Part shown: positions 52,296-63,781 of the stretch, one piece after another | Numbering within the stretch: position 1 is the first letter of the stretch | Layout: each line of letters starts with the position of its first letter | DNA from: Endocalyx cinctus | Lineage: Eukaryota > Ascomycota > Sordariomycetes > Amphisphaeriales > Apiosporaceae | Assembly: GCA_001600455.1 (NCBI GenBank) | Contig: BCKC01000002.1 | Location: 3,424,171 to 3,488,170, forward strand | Length of the DNA stretch: 64,000 bases | Direction of reading: 5' to 3' | The notes under the pieces: model-generated | The model's input: only the letters and a program-made list of their open reading frames with translations | What the model was told of the DNA's origin: nothing | Databases searched by the model: none | Made by a program: the position numbers and the translations under genes

Positions 52296-53876
52296 ATGTT
52301 GACTACTCCGAGAACTTTCTTTTACTATTACAGTCGCAAACCGCCACAACATCGTCCTAATCAGACTTCCGCAACCAAATCATCGCCTTCGTCAAGACGA
52401 GATGATGATTCATCCGAGGCCAATACATCCAAACCTATAGCTGATGTGACCACCGCCAAAGCCATGTCGAGACAAAAACTATCGGACCCGAATAGGGTCT
52501 CTTCGTCAAGTGGTAGCCCTCCTGTAAATTCGAAGGCCGACGTGGCCACACGACCAGTTACGCCTTCTAGCGCCGTGCAGATACCCGCTAATCCGAAGGC
52601 GGATGTTGCTCACAAACACAAGATACGGCACCAATCAGGCTCGATGCGCAAGCACCGGTCTGATCGCAAACCTCGAAGTAATCATTCTCCAGAGGCCATC
52701 CCGCCGTCCGTGGCCGCGTTGCTCGCCGGTACCAGTATACCGCCGCCGAATCGCAGGGGGAGCGTGCGACAAGGAAAGTTGAAAGAGTCGCGGATGACGG
52801 TAGAATCTATCGTCCCTCGCTCGAAAGTATCAGAACAAGAATTAAGTCAAGAACTATGCATGGAACTACAATTGGAACAGGATGACGGCTACATCTATCC
52901 CGATCGCAGTCCTATGGACGTCCTGCTTAGCCCTCCGGATAGTTTTGAGGAAGATGAAGCTTCGATTATTAGCGATAGCGGTTGTACGTCTATCCTGTCG
53001 ACGCGCGCGCAGTCATTTGACAGCCTTCCGTCCCTAGGCGATTCTCTAGGAACTAGTATTCAGCCGTCTGTGGATTCTCCCCTAACGCCGCGAGGAAGGA
53101 AGTTGAGGCCTCCGCGGAGATCCCTCGAGCCGGTTATCGCTTCGCCTGGCGAACCACCGGTTGATCCTCTATCTAAACGAAATTCGATTGAATTTGATCA
53201 CCTCGACTTTCGGGCGTTTGAAGCCAAGACTCGTCCCGCCGGCCGAAGGCAGGCTGCAGGGAGTTCGCCTATAAAGTCTGTGTTTAAATCTAATTTGACG
53301 GCATCGCTACGTGCGTTGCGCTCTGCGGCAAAATCACTGTCTAGCTTTACGGCGACTTCAATCCCACCCGATGATTTTCTGACTAGATCAATTCTCACCT
53401 TGGACCCGAGAATCCCCTTTACCGACGAGAGAAGACCCCCGGTGCTGACGGAGGAACCGAGCGAGGCGATGCGACGTTATTTGAATCCATCTACCAGTTC
53501 ACATCCCGAATCTAAAGGTCCGCTACCGACACGCAGTTATACCGCTTCTATCCAAATGCAAACATACAAAGTGCAACGATCTCGGGGAAGCTCGTCTTCG
53601 CGACGTGCCGCTAGCCAATCCTCGAGTTCCAGCAAGACACCGGCCGCGGCTGTCTATCAGCCAGGGCCTCGTCAGAGGGAGATGCGTGAAAATTCGGATT
53701 TTATTCGTATGGCCGTAATGGAGCATCTTATGCGCAAGAGCGGAAAGCTAGATGACCAACGAGAAGGACACGCACGATGGCTGCTACCTCCGCGAAAGCC
53801 TTCTACAAAAACCTACGAAATTGGTCCTGGAGGCGTGCCTGCGCGATGGATCCCGGTCTCTCAGGACTCAGTTTAA
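52296..53876 (+). CDS. conserved Ser/Arg-rich protein of unknown function
   Basis: An open frame of 526 aa from ATG 52296. The sequence is mostly disordered, basic and Ser/Pro-rich, with no transmembrane segment or signal peptide. An imperfect repeat (NSKADVATRP / NPKADVAHKH) lies near the N-terminus. Conserved-looking blocks are IPPSVAALLAGTSIPPP, RMTVESIVPRSKVSEQEL and ILTLDPRIPFTDERRPPVLTEEPSEAMRRYL. The C-terminal block runs RENSDFIRMAVMEHLMRKSGKLDD, then ARWLLPPRKP. The last block resembles the tail of a family of fungal hypothetical proteins that I know only as uncharacterised. Start uncertainty: TTTTACTATTACAG at 52322-52335 looks like a splice acceptor, so the true start may be in an upstream exon or at Met57 (52464). 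A nuclear role is possible but unproven. Confidence 0.7.
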   Translation: MLTTPRTFFYYYSRKPPQHRPNQTSATKSSPSSRRDDDSSEANTSKPIADVTTAKAMSRQKLSDPNRVSSSSGSPPVNSKADVATRPVTPSSAVQIPANPKADVAHKHKIRHQSGSMRKHRSDRKPRSNHSPEAIPPSVAALLAGTSIPPPNRRGSVRQGKLKESRMTVESIVPRSKVSEQELSQELCMELQLEQDDGYIYPDRSPMDVLLSPPDSFEEDEASIISDSGCTSILSTRAQSFDSLPSLGDSLGTSIQPSVDSPLTPRGRKLRPPRRSLEPVIASPGEPPVDPLSKRNSIEFDHLDFRAFEAKTRPAGRRQAAGSSPIKSVFKSNLTASLRALRSAAKSLSSFTATSIPPDDFLTRSILTLDPRIPFTDERRPPVLTEEPSEAMRRYLNPSTSSHPESKGPLPTRSYTASIQMQTYKVQRSRGSSSSRRAASQSSSSSKTPAAAVYQPGPRQREMRENSDFIRMAVMEHLMRKSGKLDDQREGHARWLLPPRKPSTKTYEIGPGGVPARWIPVSQDSV

Positions 53877-56552
53877 CTTTTTCGAACCCGATCAAGTCTT
53901 CGGACGACAGCCTCAGAGATTATTGCCCGTCTCTTCCCCACACAACTTTTGGCGCCTTTGACTTCTTTTACATCGCATTCTCCACCGGGCGGGTACTCTA
54001 CGAGAACTATTATGTCACCATTCTCAACTTATTATGTCAAGATTTAATCAATTGGCGACAACAGCATGAACTGGGTCGTTGCCAACTACGGAGAAGGAAA
54101 ATACCGAAAATTTGCGTAATGAAGTCGGCCTCAACCCTATACGTCAACAAAGTTCAACCAGAACCAAGCACCGAGATCGCAGTCGACCAAAGATCCACAA
54201 ATATCTTCTAGAAGCTCCCTTCATCAAAATACGACATTCTGCTACAGTGGGGACTAATACACTAATTATCGTCACTGAGCAAAAATTTTTCTTCTTTATT
54301 TTTCTTCGCTAACATCGGCCCTGCATCGCCAGTAATTTCCGATTTTTCAACGGTCATTACTAACAGCCCTGGAAAATAATGAGCTTATTTCGGCGGCATG
54401 GAATTATAGTGGAAGAGGACAATACCATCTATCACTCTATCATTCAACGGCCGCTACCGGCCTTTCCGACCCGAATGTTATCTTCGGTGAAGTAACACAC
54501 TGCCTAGAGTGAATATTCGATACACGTTGCACATATGCGGTGGGCGGACAGCAAACCTCCCTATCAAAATAATACGAATCCACAGGCTCAAATTTCGAAC
54601 GTTCGGTATTCGGAAAGTACTGATACGTACGAACTTGCTTCTACGTACCGATCTTACTCCTTTAAACCCTTCACAAACGACTTTCTCGGCAAGCCTTCCG
54701 AAGACTTCGCTTTTTTTTTTTTAACTTTTCTATTGTTCTTTTTTACGCTAGATACCTTTTACACATACCTACTTTGATGCAATATTCCCATGTCGCGTTT
54801 TCTCCGACTGTCTCGCCTCTGTCTCACGCTGGTCCTTTGATTTCTTTTTTTTTTTTTTTTTAACCGAGTTTACTTTACTCTGAGCGTGAGCTTGTGTCGT
54901 TACTGGAAAGGTTGAGCTTGACATTAGTCTTGTTGCATTGGGAAGGAGTTTCATACCTTATTTAAGAGGATCCTGATTAGTGGGCTTTTTTGCATTGCGA
55001 ACCTTTGGGAAAGCGCGGAAAGCATTTACAAGGCGAATATTATTGATGGGATTTTTCATTATTACTTTTTTTTTTGTTCCTCTTCTTTTTCTGGGGAGTG
55101 GGCATCGGAACAGAATACTACGCTACGGATTTGATGCAAGGGCACATTTTTTTTTAAAATCCCTGGCGGTGAGGGGACTTAATAGACTTTCCCCAAGGTC
55201 CCTGCATAAGAGCCTGAAGAGGCAGGTCAGGCATCAGTATATGCATATGAAAAAAGATTTTCTATAGGAAGGAAAACTGTCGATTTTAGCGGTGTGCGGA
55301 CAGGCATGTGAAATGCCATTACTAGAGAAAATATTCGTTAGACAGCGGTCAAAGTCCCCTTACTCAAGTGAGCGGCAGATCTATAGGATTCTCTCAGAAG
55401 ATGAAAATAAAATTTCCGATACCGTTCTACTATTCTCAAGACTTGACCAGATAGATTATCGCGTGACGGTTCCACCGCTTTTAAGTAATTGGCCGCAGAA
55501 GCTGTCACTCCACGTTACCGTTTTGACCAACCTTACTTCATAAGCTTCTTGCATCTAGCCGATGTCTAAGCCGCTATTACACGATTAAGTAGAGGCTAGG
55601 AAAAGACGGCACGGTATGCTCATTATTCAATCAGTGCGCCAAGTCCAGCCGAAAAGGAAACCCACTTACAGACTGGTGGACATGCGGCGACTGGTCTAAG
55701 GGTTTTGCCCTTACTAAACGTTTATACGGAGTACATAGTATAGACTTACGGACTTGAGGAGTAGTACCTAATGAAAACAACGTCGAATTACCGCCAGTTC
55801 AGAGTATCATGTTGTCCAAATTCGTTGAGCCAGCTGTTCAACACGTCTGCCAGTCAAGTTAGTGTTCTCCTTATGTTGAGTAAAGTGGCATTTATCATTG
55901 TCAGGAGGAGAAAAGTGGTACGATGCTGATCAAGCTCGGAGTAACGGAAGTCTTTCATCTTTCTTCGTTGACAAATAATAAAGGTAAGAAGGCAAAGCAG
56001 ACACTTGTTGGGTTGGACACCAAGGCAAATAAGGGGCTTTGGTTCTCTGAAACCTCTCCGGGATGATCTTTTCTCACGATACTTCTCGTTCGCAGCGAAT
56101 AGGAGTGTGAATCAGGGTCTACGCAAAAAGAATGGGGCCGAATTGGTGTTATGTTATAGCTTCACCCTAGCCTATGGGCAACGTTCGGGGGCTAACCTTG
56201 ATGACACGTCGTCGGCATCTTACGTGAGTGCCTATCGTGCGATTAAATGTGATAAAAATATCACGTGTAGCTCGGAAGATCCGGTCTTTTTTTTTTTTTA
56301 CATATAAGTGTATATGATGGAGAAAAGGAGGCGAACAAATGTCATGGAGTTCGGATCTAATCGTCCTAAGAATTAATAATAAAAGTGGAAATATCCTCGA
56401 GGGACACTGTTCTGGTTCAAGTGTCAAAGTTTACTTTACTATATGGATATTGCTCAATTTGACCTTTAGCTTAACCAATTTATGTATACATAAAAAAAAC
56501 TTAAACAGGCTAGATCTCATACAGCCGTTGTAACATCAGTCCCGAGGTCTTC
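53877..56552. other. 2.7-kb gene-free spacer
   Basis: A convergent region between the Ser-rich protein gene and the GH18 gene. Frames at 53777-54211 (overlapping the coding end) and 54980-55267 are not supported. It contains A/T homopolymers and TACGGAGTA at 55725-55733. Confidence 0.5.
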
Positions 56553-57817
56553 TTAGGCGATATAATCTCTGTATGCGAGCTTCACCTGGCTCCTAACACC
56601 ACGTCCAACCTTGCGGACACGTCTCCAGAGAGCCTCAGTAGAAGAAACTTCACGCTTGGCTTTGGCGGCAGCCGAGGCTTGACTGTCAGCAGCCCAGGAA
56701 GCCCATTCCTATTTTTATCAAGAGGTTAGTTTTTAGTGTTTTGGTCTGAATATAGCCAAGAGCTTCAAAAGTATGTGTCTGCAGACAGCAACTACCCGAA
56801 GGAGGAGAGTAAAGAAAGGTATTTGGACCGTCGAGATAAATATTTTTCGAGGGTCATAATAATTTGGGAACGCCTTGTATTTTCTAAGGCGGGTTTTACA
56901 CTACTTACCGAAGGTGCATCCTCGCCGCCGGGCAAAGAGTTGAAGTACTCCCAGGCGGCAACGCCGCCGAAGGCCGCGTTCTCGGTGACGAGCTCCTCGA
57001 TGACGTCGGCGGAAGTGTCTAGGTCGACGAAGCCGCTGCCGTTATCCGGGTTCGTGAGGAGGCCCATGACGACCTTCTCGGCGGGGAACCCGTCGTCGAT
57101 TATGGACTCGTAATCGCTCGCCGAACCGGCGTTGCCCCATCCGTAGTAGAACTGGGCGTTGTAAAAAGCGATCTGGTCACCCCTCTCGGCCTCGAGGTCG
57201 AAGTAATTGAACCCGCTGAGGTTCCCACCTCCCTGGGTCAGAGCCGAAGCCACGGGCGCGAGCGAGATGATGAAGTCGTCGCCGAAGTCGGCTTTAAGTC
57301 GGTCGATCAGCCGGACGACGCCGTCGAGGGAGAAGGTTTCCTCGACGTCGAGGTCTAGCCCTTGGAGGTTGTACGTCCCGATCATGTCCCGCAGGGGGCC
57401 GTAATACGTCTCGAACTGGTCGTCGTCGCCGTCCAACCTTTCGAAGGACCCAGCGGCGGCGCCGCCTACCATGGCCATGACGACGACGCCGGCGGCTTGC
57501 AGCGTCGCGACGTCGCTCCACACCTCGTCGAAGAGGGGGTCGCTCGGCGGGTGGTCGTTGAGGTGGATCCCGCCGTCGTCGTCGATGATGTGCACGGCCG
57601 CTACGAGCACGTGCGTGACCGAGACGTCGTCCGGCGCGCTTTGCACGAGGGGGAGGAGCGATACGTGGCTCGATTCGGACTGGTTGAAGTTCGTCGTTTG
57701 GTAGTAGAGCACTACTCTATGGTCTTCGGCGGCCGCTGTCGCTGCCGACGTCAGAGGCACGAGGAGGAACGGGACGAGCTTCGCGAGCCATGTGGCGGCG
57801 CCGTACGCTGAGACCAT
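56553..57817 (-). CDS. secreted GH18 glycosidase (chitinase or endo-beta-N-acetylglucosaminidase type)
   Basis: Two exons on the minus strand, 57817-56909 and 56708-56553, give 354 aa. Residues 1-25 form a signal peptide (LAKLVPFLLVPLTSA). The (beta/alpha)8 barrel starts VVLYYQTTNFNQ and has VVVMAMVGG for strand beta-3. LQGLDLDVEE at about 151-160 is the GH18 active-site strand with Asp155, Asp157 and the acid Glu159, but Gln152 replaces the first Asp of DxxDxDxE. FYNAQFYYGWGN and VVMGLLTNPD follow and GGVAAWEYFNSLPGG forms beta-8 with its conserved Trp. Exon 2 adds a basic tail (EWASWAADSQASAAAKAKRE...) ending in LAYRDYIA, without GPI signal or carbohydrate-binding module. Without exon 2 the frame would read into intron sequence. 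The role is probably hydrolysis of chitin or N-glycans outside the cell; which one is not decided by sequence. Confidence 0.85.
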
Positions 57818-60217
57818 CTTGGAAGAGGATGATGAAATACGGCTTTGCGGCTATTTGACAACAAGGAAAGATGTAATACGCTTCCGTGTTTCTTGTTGAG
57901 GGTATCGACGGAATGACGAAGAGCAGCTAAAGCAGGATTGGGGTTATATATATATATATTTACATATATGTATGAAATCCTAGGCCCTGACAAATTTAAG
58001 TCGCTGATCGCCTTTACGATAAACCGCGATGCTCAGCCTCTGGGTAGGGGTTACGACCGGGGATGATTCATATATGCAAGTTCACTCCAGACTGATCTGG
58101 GCGACAGTTCTAATTATACTCTTTTACTTGTTCATGACTGCCCTTTTAATTACCGACTGGCATATATCCGCGGGAGAGACATGGGATGATGCTATGTCAG
58201 CAGTCAAAGAGGGGGATAAATTCCTAATGAGGATGTTTCATTCCTACAGGCAAACATCCTCACCTAGAGATGATGGATCCACATTGTCAACCTGCCGGTC
58301 TCGTAGGGATCCTCGAAGAAGAAGGTGCCTGAAGATCATCGATGCGTTCTCGCCGTCGTATAGAAGGAGGGCAGAAAAGCCTCGTGCCTTTTTAGGCAAA
58401 CGATTCGGCATCAGACGACTACGATGTTTGCTAACATACGAAGCTCGCGTCAGCCGCTCTCGAACGAACAGGCTTAAGCGGGTTTTCATGTCTTATGTCA
58501 AACTAGAATTCTTAAAAGTCAGGTCCGAGGAGAAATACCGCGATCTGCTCTTGACGTGAAATCAAAGTTATCAGCAAATCCCGACCGTCCCCGTGGTAGA
58601 GCTGGTACGGGACGCCGTGATGAATTGTTTCTAGGCGCGGTACGCAAATACCGATGCGCTCGGATGTCTTTTACGCTATGCACGCATCTTCTGGTTTGGG
58701 TGGTATTTGGCGATTCAGGGGAGGGTCATTTACCCTGTACTCCTCACAGTTCCGGGGCAGTGATAGCTGTGTGGCCTGACAAATCCTTGTAATACCCAAG
58801 TTCGAATTCAAGCCACGAAGAGCAGCAACGTTAAAGCTAGCTGCGTTAAGGTGCACCATACATATTTTAATAAGGTCAGATGATAGCTATCTTATCCGGA
58901 AGGTCCTATTCAGCAAGCGGCCAATATGGTTTCTTAGGTTTTGCATATTTATGTGATTCGGTATAGGATGGAGTCTCGAAAGGATGTGACGAGGAATGTT
59001 CACGAGTTAGTATAGCGAGTTAGACATTTTATATGTAATGTGATGAATCCTCCTTAATTTCTCCAGTTTTTGGCAGGTATACTAGTACATATATAGTGCT
59101 CTATACTACATACATATGTACCAAGTATGTAGGTGCATCCTTCACCTTGCCTATAAAACTATACTTAGAAACATAACTTATGAGGTTCTACGAACCATGC
59201 CTTATTAAGTAAGTGGTATCAAGGATGGCTGAGAAGCTAGGAAGCCTGAAGGGATTGACATGAATCTTGTTCGGACCGACATCTACATAAATACTGTAGA
59301 AATTATATACTGGAGTCTTTCTCTATTGCAGATTTGTCATATCACTAGAATTATTTATCTATATCCTTTTTACGATAACTGAAAAATCAAAGTATAGAAT
59401 GAATTTGGAAAACGATACTCGCGGAATAAAAGATCGTAGGTGTGCCGCTTCTTATCATAATGTTGAAGCAACCTTATGCATTGACCACCCTATCTATCAC
59501 TTGATTATGTGTATTTTGCTTGACTGTGCCGTGCCTACTGCCTGAGTATAAGTTCTAAGTTCTCAGGCTGAATACTTATTCTGGCTATATCGTCTATTGC
59601 GAATGCTTGATGAACATATCCATACTGGTGATACTCCCTATTTTTAGTGTTTAGCACCTGAGTAAGTAAGTATATTCTAACTTCTGACCTGATTTACCTG
59701 ACTTATAGGGATAGCAGTGGATTGCTTATCTTATCGATAAAAGTACAGTATACACCTACTCCATTTCACAGTATATATGATTCGGTGGTCCAATCAGAAC
59801 TCTTTAATTTTTCCTAGTCTTGGATGTTCTGCGTCATCCTAAACCCAAAGATTCCATTGTTCATACAAAGAATACTTACTAATATCCAAGTTGATATTAC
59901 TGACCATTAGGCAGCCCTACGATGCTTCAAACCCTATTATTTCCTACAGAGTCTCGACTCACTGCTTCATTTTTTACATGAACAATAAAATAATTCTTAC
60001 TCTTACTACAACAAGCTTATTCTTAATCAACCTATGCCTGTGACTCACTACGTCAACTATCTATCTCGATATAATGCACAATCTCTAACTACAATTTCTA
60101 CTAATATTATATTTTACTTTATCTTATATTTACCGTACCATTATCGCCTTCTAGTACCTTCCTTTATGTCTCTAATATATAATCTCAGGTAGATTTTATA
60201 GCCAGCCTCGAGTAATA
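57818..60217. other. intergenic between divergent GH18 and RAD26 genes
   Basis: AT-rich, with one doubtful frame at 58029-58559 (listed) and a palindromic patch at 59106-59132 (CTACATAC ... GTATGTAG). No other gene or RNA is recognised. Confidence 0.5.
58029..58559 (+). CDS. hypothetical small membrane protein
   Basis: 176 codons. A hydrophobic helix lies at about 22-44 (IWATVLIILFYLFMTALLI), which could be an anchor. It is followed by WDDAMSAVKEGDKFLMRMF and a strongly basic Arg-rich C-terminal half (SRRDPRRRR, RLRCLLTYEARVSRSR). A second ATG (MQVHSRL) lies closer to the helix. No family is recognised and no intron seen. The length and single helix make a real orphan gene possible, but the basic tail may reflect sequence composition. 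Confidence 0.3.
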   Translation: MLSLWVGVTTGDDSYMQVHSRLIWATVLIILFYLFMTALLITDWHISAGETWDDAMSAVKEGDKFLMRMFHSYRQTSSPRDDGSTLSTCRSRRDPRRRRCLKIIDAFSPSYRRRAEKPRAFLGKRFGIRRLRCLLTYEARVSRSRTNRLKRVFMSYVKLEFLKVRSEEKYRDLLLT

Positions 60218-63200
60218 ATGGCATCATCTCAAAGGAACGATTCCAATTCTACTCCGAATGTTTCAGCAGGTGACTCCGAAAGGCCAATCATTGATCAGAT
60301 TTCCGCCATATCCCAAGATGCTCCTGCTTCGGATTCTGATAATGAAGCCGACGATCTGGACATCCTCGATGAAGAATCTGCCCTGAAAAACTTAACAGCT
60401 AACGTTCGCGACCAAGATGATCTAGAAAGAGACATCACCTATCAAGCAAATATTGCCTTGATAGACTCTGAAGACAAAAAGGATGAAAAACGTATTGAGA
60501 AAGCACAGGCCAGCATCCAAAAGCTCGAGGTACAAAAGCGAATCCAAGAAGAAAAGTTTCGCAAAGCTATTGGGAAGCCAGAACTGAAACAGAAGATACG
60601 AGAAGAGATCGCCCGGTTAGATTCCGAAATCGATCTTGCCGATAGGGACATTGCCGACTTCCATGCTCGTATAGAGCAGAGACATCAACAAACTGACCAA
60701 ACCGAGCAGGTTCTCGGTGGTACTAAGAAATTACCTAATGAAAGTCATCGCGAGTTTTTAATCAGGACTGGAAAGATCACCCCATTCTCTAATGTCGGTG
60801 GTTCTCGCCCTTCCGGCGTTGAGGGCGAACTTGCAGATGCACTGATCGAAGCCGAAGATGAAGCAGTTGCCGAGGAATTAGAAGAGCAAGCAGCTTATGA
60901 ACCACGCTCCCACCAAAACCTCAGAGCACCTGGTTTTGCCGAAGAACCTGAACCAGAACCTGTTATTTCCTCGGCGGGGGCTGAATTTTCGCTGAGACCA
61001 AGGAAGAAGCGAAAAGTTCAGAAGGAGCCTGATTCTTCGGATGAATTCACCCCTCGGGCGTCTGAAAAGGCCGAGTTAGAATTCGAGCTCTCCGAGGATC
61101 CCGATTCGGAAGACTATGATCTTACTGAACGACTTCGGAAAAAGAAGTCATCTAAAGAACAGAAGGACGATGGGAAACTCGATCTGAGTCAGCTTGATGA
61201 CGGTAACGAAATGAACTATCAGAGACGTCTTGCCGATTGGGTTGAAAGACGAAGCAGAGCAAGAAACAAGCGACAGCAGGCTACCCACGAAGAAGAGAAT
61301 ACTACCGAAGAACAAAATGAATCTGTGAACGCTGATGAACAAGAATGGTTTCAACCTTCGCCTGATCACGCTGATGCTACATTTGAAAACGGCCTGAAAC
61401 TGCCTGGAGACATCTACCCTGCACTGTTCGACTATCAGAAGACAGGAGTCCAGTGGCTAGCAGAACTTTACCACCAAAGAGTAGGAGGCATCATCGGGGA
61501 TGAGATGGGCCTCGGAAAGACGGTTCAACTGATCTCTTTCGTGGCGGCGTTGCACTATAGCAAACTGCTAGATAAGCCCGTAATTGTAGTCGCACCCGCG
61601 ACCGTCCTGCGCCAGTGGGTAAATGAATTTCATCGGTGGTGGCCACCCTTACGAGTCTCAATCCTTCATTCATCCGGAAGTGGTATGCTCAACCTTCGAA
61701 ACGAAGACACGATTGAGGGCGAGGAATTGTCCTGGGAGCGAAGGGGTGACAGAAAACCAGTCAACAAAGCAGCCAAAAAGATTGTAGATCGAGTAGTGAA
61801 GCACGGTCATGTTCTAGTCACGACCTATGCTGGTTTACAAACATATGGTGACATTCTGATTCCTATTGAATGGGGATATGCTGTTCTAGACGAAGGTCAT
61901 AAAATTCGCAACCCAAACACAGCTATTACTATCTACTGTAAAGAACTACGTACCCCAAACCGCGTCATTCTTTCCGGAACCCCAATGCAGAACAATCTAA
62001 TGGAGCTATGGTCGTTGTTTGATTTCATCTTTCCCATGCGGCTAGGAACTTTGGTTGATTTTCGCAACCAGTTCGAGATTCCCATTCGACTCGGGGGCTA
62101 TGCGAATGCTACTAATCTCCAAATCATGACCGCGCAGAAATGTGCCGAGACGCTCAAAGACACGATCAGTCCTTACCTGCTTCAACGATTGAAGGTTGAT
62201 GTCGCTACCGATCTCCCTAAAAAGAGCGAACAAGTACTTTTCTGCAAACTTACCCAACCCCAGCGCCAAGCCTATGAGGTATTCCTAAACTCGGAGGCCA
62301 TGACTTCGATCTTGAATAAAACTAGACAGTCTTTGTATGGTATAGACATGCTACGAAAGATTTGCAACCATCCAGATCTCCTGGACCCCAGGTTAAAAAC
62401 AAGAATCGGTTATAAATACGGACAAGCGAATAAATCAGGAAAAATGCAGGTAGTCAAGGCTCTTCTGCATATGTGGAAACGATTGGGGCACAAAACGCTT
62501 CTTTTCAGCCAAGGCGTGATGATGCTTGATATACTCGAAAGTTTTGTGCAGAAGCAAGATGGTATTAGATATCTAAGAATGGATGGCAGCACTGCTATTA
62601 AGGACCGTCAATCCCTTGTGGACCAGTTCAACAAAGATCCAGAGATCGACCTATTCTTACTAACAACTAAAGTTGGAGGACTAGGTGTGAATCTAACAGG
62701 AGCTAACCGGGTGATTATCTTCGACCCCGACTGGAATCCGTCTACAGATATGCAAGCTCGAGAAAGGGCATGGCGTCTCGGGCAGAAAAAAGAAGTCACC
62801 ATTTATCGATTAATGACTGCTGGCACGATTGAGGAGAAGATATATCACCGGCAAATCTTCAAGCAGTTTTTGTCCAACAAGGTTCTGAAAGACCCTAAGC
62901 AACGTACGACGTTTCAACTTCATGATCTTCATGATCTATTTTCTCTAGGATCGGCTGAAGAGAAGACCACTGAAACTGGGAAATTATTCGAAGGATCTGA
63001 AGTGAAATTCAATAAGCAAATAGATGCCGGAAAAGTAAACCCCTCTACCCAATCGAATTCTGATAACGCGGATGGGCAAAGCGGACAGGACACCAGTGCA
63101 GGAGGTGCCGATAATACTTCAGATCTTCGCACTATTGCAGGCGTCGCTAGTCTAGAAAATTATGAACCGGATCCAGAATCTAACCCGCCGGCTAATGAAG

Positions 63201-63781
63201 AAGATAGGATTATGGAAGGCTTGTTTTCAAGATCCGGGGTCCAAGCCGCGCTCGAGCATGACAAGATCGTTGACGGCAAGAGGAAACCTCAAGCGGATCG
63301 TCGGATTCTTCAGCAGGAGGCCGATCGAGTGGCTGCCCAAGCGGCGGCATCACTTAGACGAGCCGGAGAGCAAGCTCGCTCTATCCCGATTGGCACGGTA
63401 ACCTGGACAGGCGAGGTTGGTGAAGGCGGCCGGCCTACTAACATTCGCAGCGGCAGAGGTGGCCCAGGTTCGTCCACCATTTTGGCAGGCCTAGCGAGCC
63501 GACAAGGCCTCAACACCCCGTCAAGCAGTTCCTCTCAATCTCGCTCAGGCACGCCATCTACGGCAAACGTAGGTAACATGCGAGCTAAAGACTTCGAGAA
63601 GATGATTCCGGACTTCATCAAACGGCACGGCGGGAAGGTTCCGACGAAGTTGCTTGTTGATCACTTCAACCAGTATTGCCGGACCAATCAACAATCAGCC
63701 GACTTCAAGGCAGCACTGAACCGCGTTGCTAAGATGGAGAAAAAAGGCTCTAGTATGAGGGCTATCTGGGCCCTCAAATAG
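60218..63781 (+). CDS. RAD26: Rad26/CSB (ERCC6) SWI2/SNF2 DNA-dependent ATPase
   Basis: A single exon of 1187 aa. It acts in transcription-coupled nucleotide excision repair: it binds RNA polymerase II stalled at lesions and recruits repair factors. The acidic N-terminus and coiled coil (DKKDEKRIEKAQASIQKLE..., about 80-160) match the autoinhibitory region of Rad26. The helicase core starts at about 404 (LFDYQKTGVQWLAELYHQRVGGIIGDEMGLGKT, Walker A at about 428-436). Motif II is DEGH at about 557 and GTPMQNNLMELWSLFDFIFP follows. In the C-lobe, LFSQGVMMLDILE is at about 760 and TTKVGGLGVNLTGANRVI with DWNPSTDMQARERAWRLGQ at about 817-850. The CSB-specific C-terminal block (MRAKDFEKMIPDFIKRHGG ... 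MRAIWALK) is present, so the gene looks complete. The divergent neighbour is the GH18 gene. Confidence 0.96.
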   Translation: MASSQRNDSNSTPNVSAGDSERPIIDQISAISQDAPASDSDNEADDLDILDEESALKNLTANVRDQDDLERDITYQANIALIDSEDKKDEKRIEKAQASIQKLEVQKRIQEEKFRKAIGKPELKQKIREEIARLDSEIDLADRDIADFHARIEQRHQQTDQTEQVLGGTKKLPNESHREFLIRTGKITPFSNVGGSRPSGVEGELADALIEAEDEAVAEELEEQAAYEPRSHQNLRAPGFAEEPEPEPVISSAGAEFSLRPRKKRKVQKEPDSSDEFTPRASEKAELEFELSEDPDSEDYDLTERLRKKKSSKEQKDDGKLDLSQLDDGNEMNYQRRLADWVERRSRARNKRQQATHEEENTTEEQNESVNADEQEWFQPSPDHADATFENGLKLPGDIYPALFDYQKTGVQWLAELYHQRVGGIIGDEMGLGKTVQLISFVAALHYSKLLDKPVIVVAPATVLRQWVNEFHRWWPPLRVSILHSSGSGMLNLRNEDTIEGEELSWERRGDRKPVNKAAKKIVDRVVKHGHVLVTTYAGLQTYGDILIPIEWGYAVLDEGHKIRNPNTAITIYCKELRTPNRVILSGTPMQNNLMELWSLFDFIFPMRLGTLVDFRNQFEIPIRLGGYANATNLQIMTAQKCAETLKDTISPYLLQRLKVDVATDLPKKSEQVLFCKLTQPQRQAYEVFLNSEAMTSILNKTRQSLYGIDMLRKICNHPDLLDPRLKTRIGYKYGQANKSGKMQVVKALLHMWKRLGHKTLLFSQGVMMLDILESFVQKQDGIRYLRMDGSTAIKDRQSLVDQFNKDPEIDLFLLTTKVGGLGVNLTGANRVIIFDPDWNPSTDMQARERAWRLGQKKEVTIYRLMTAGTIEEKIYHRQIFKQFLSNKVLKDPKQRTTFQLHDLHDLFSLGSAEEKTTETGKLFEGSEVKFNKQIDAGKVNPSTQSNSDNADGQSGQDTSAGGADNTSDLRTIAGVASLENYEPDPESNPPANEEDRIMEGLFSRSGVQAALEHDKIVDGKRKPQADRRILQQEADRVAAQAAASLRRAGEQARSIPIGTVTWTGEVGEGGRPTNIRSGRGGPGSSTILAGLASRQGLNTPSSSSSQSRSGTPSTANVGNMRAKDFEKMIPDFIKRHGGKVPTKLLVDHFNQYCRTNQQSADFKAALNRVAKMEKKGSSMRAIWALK

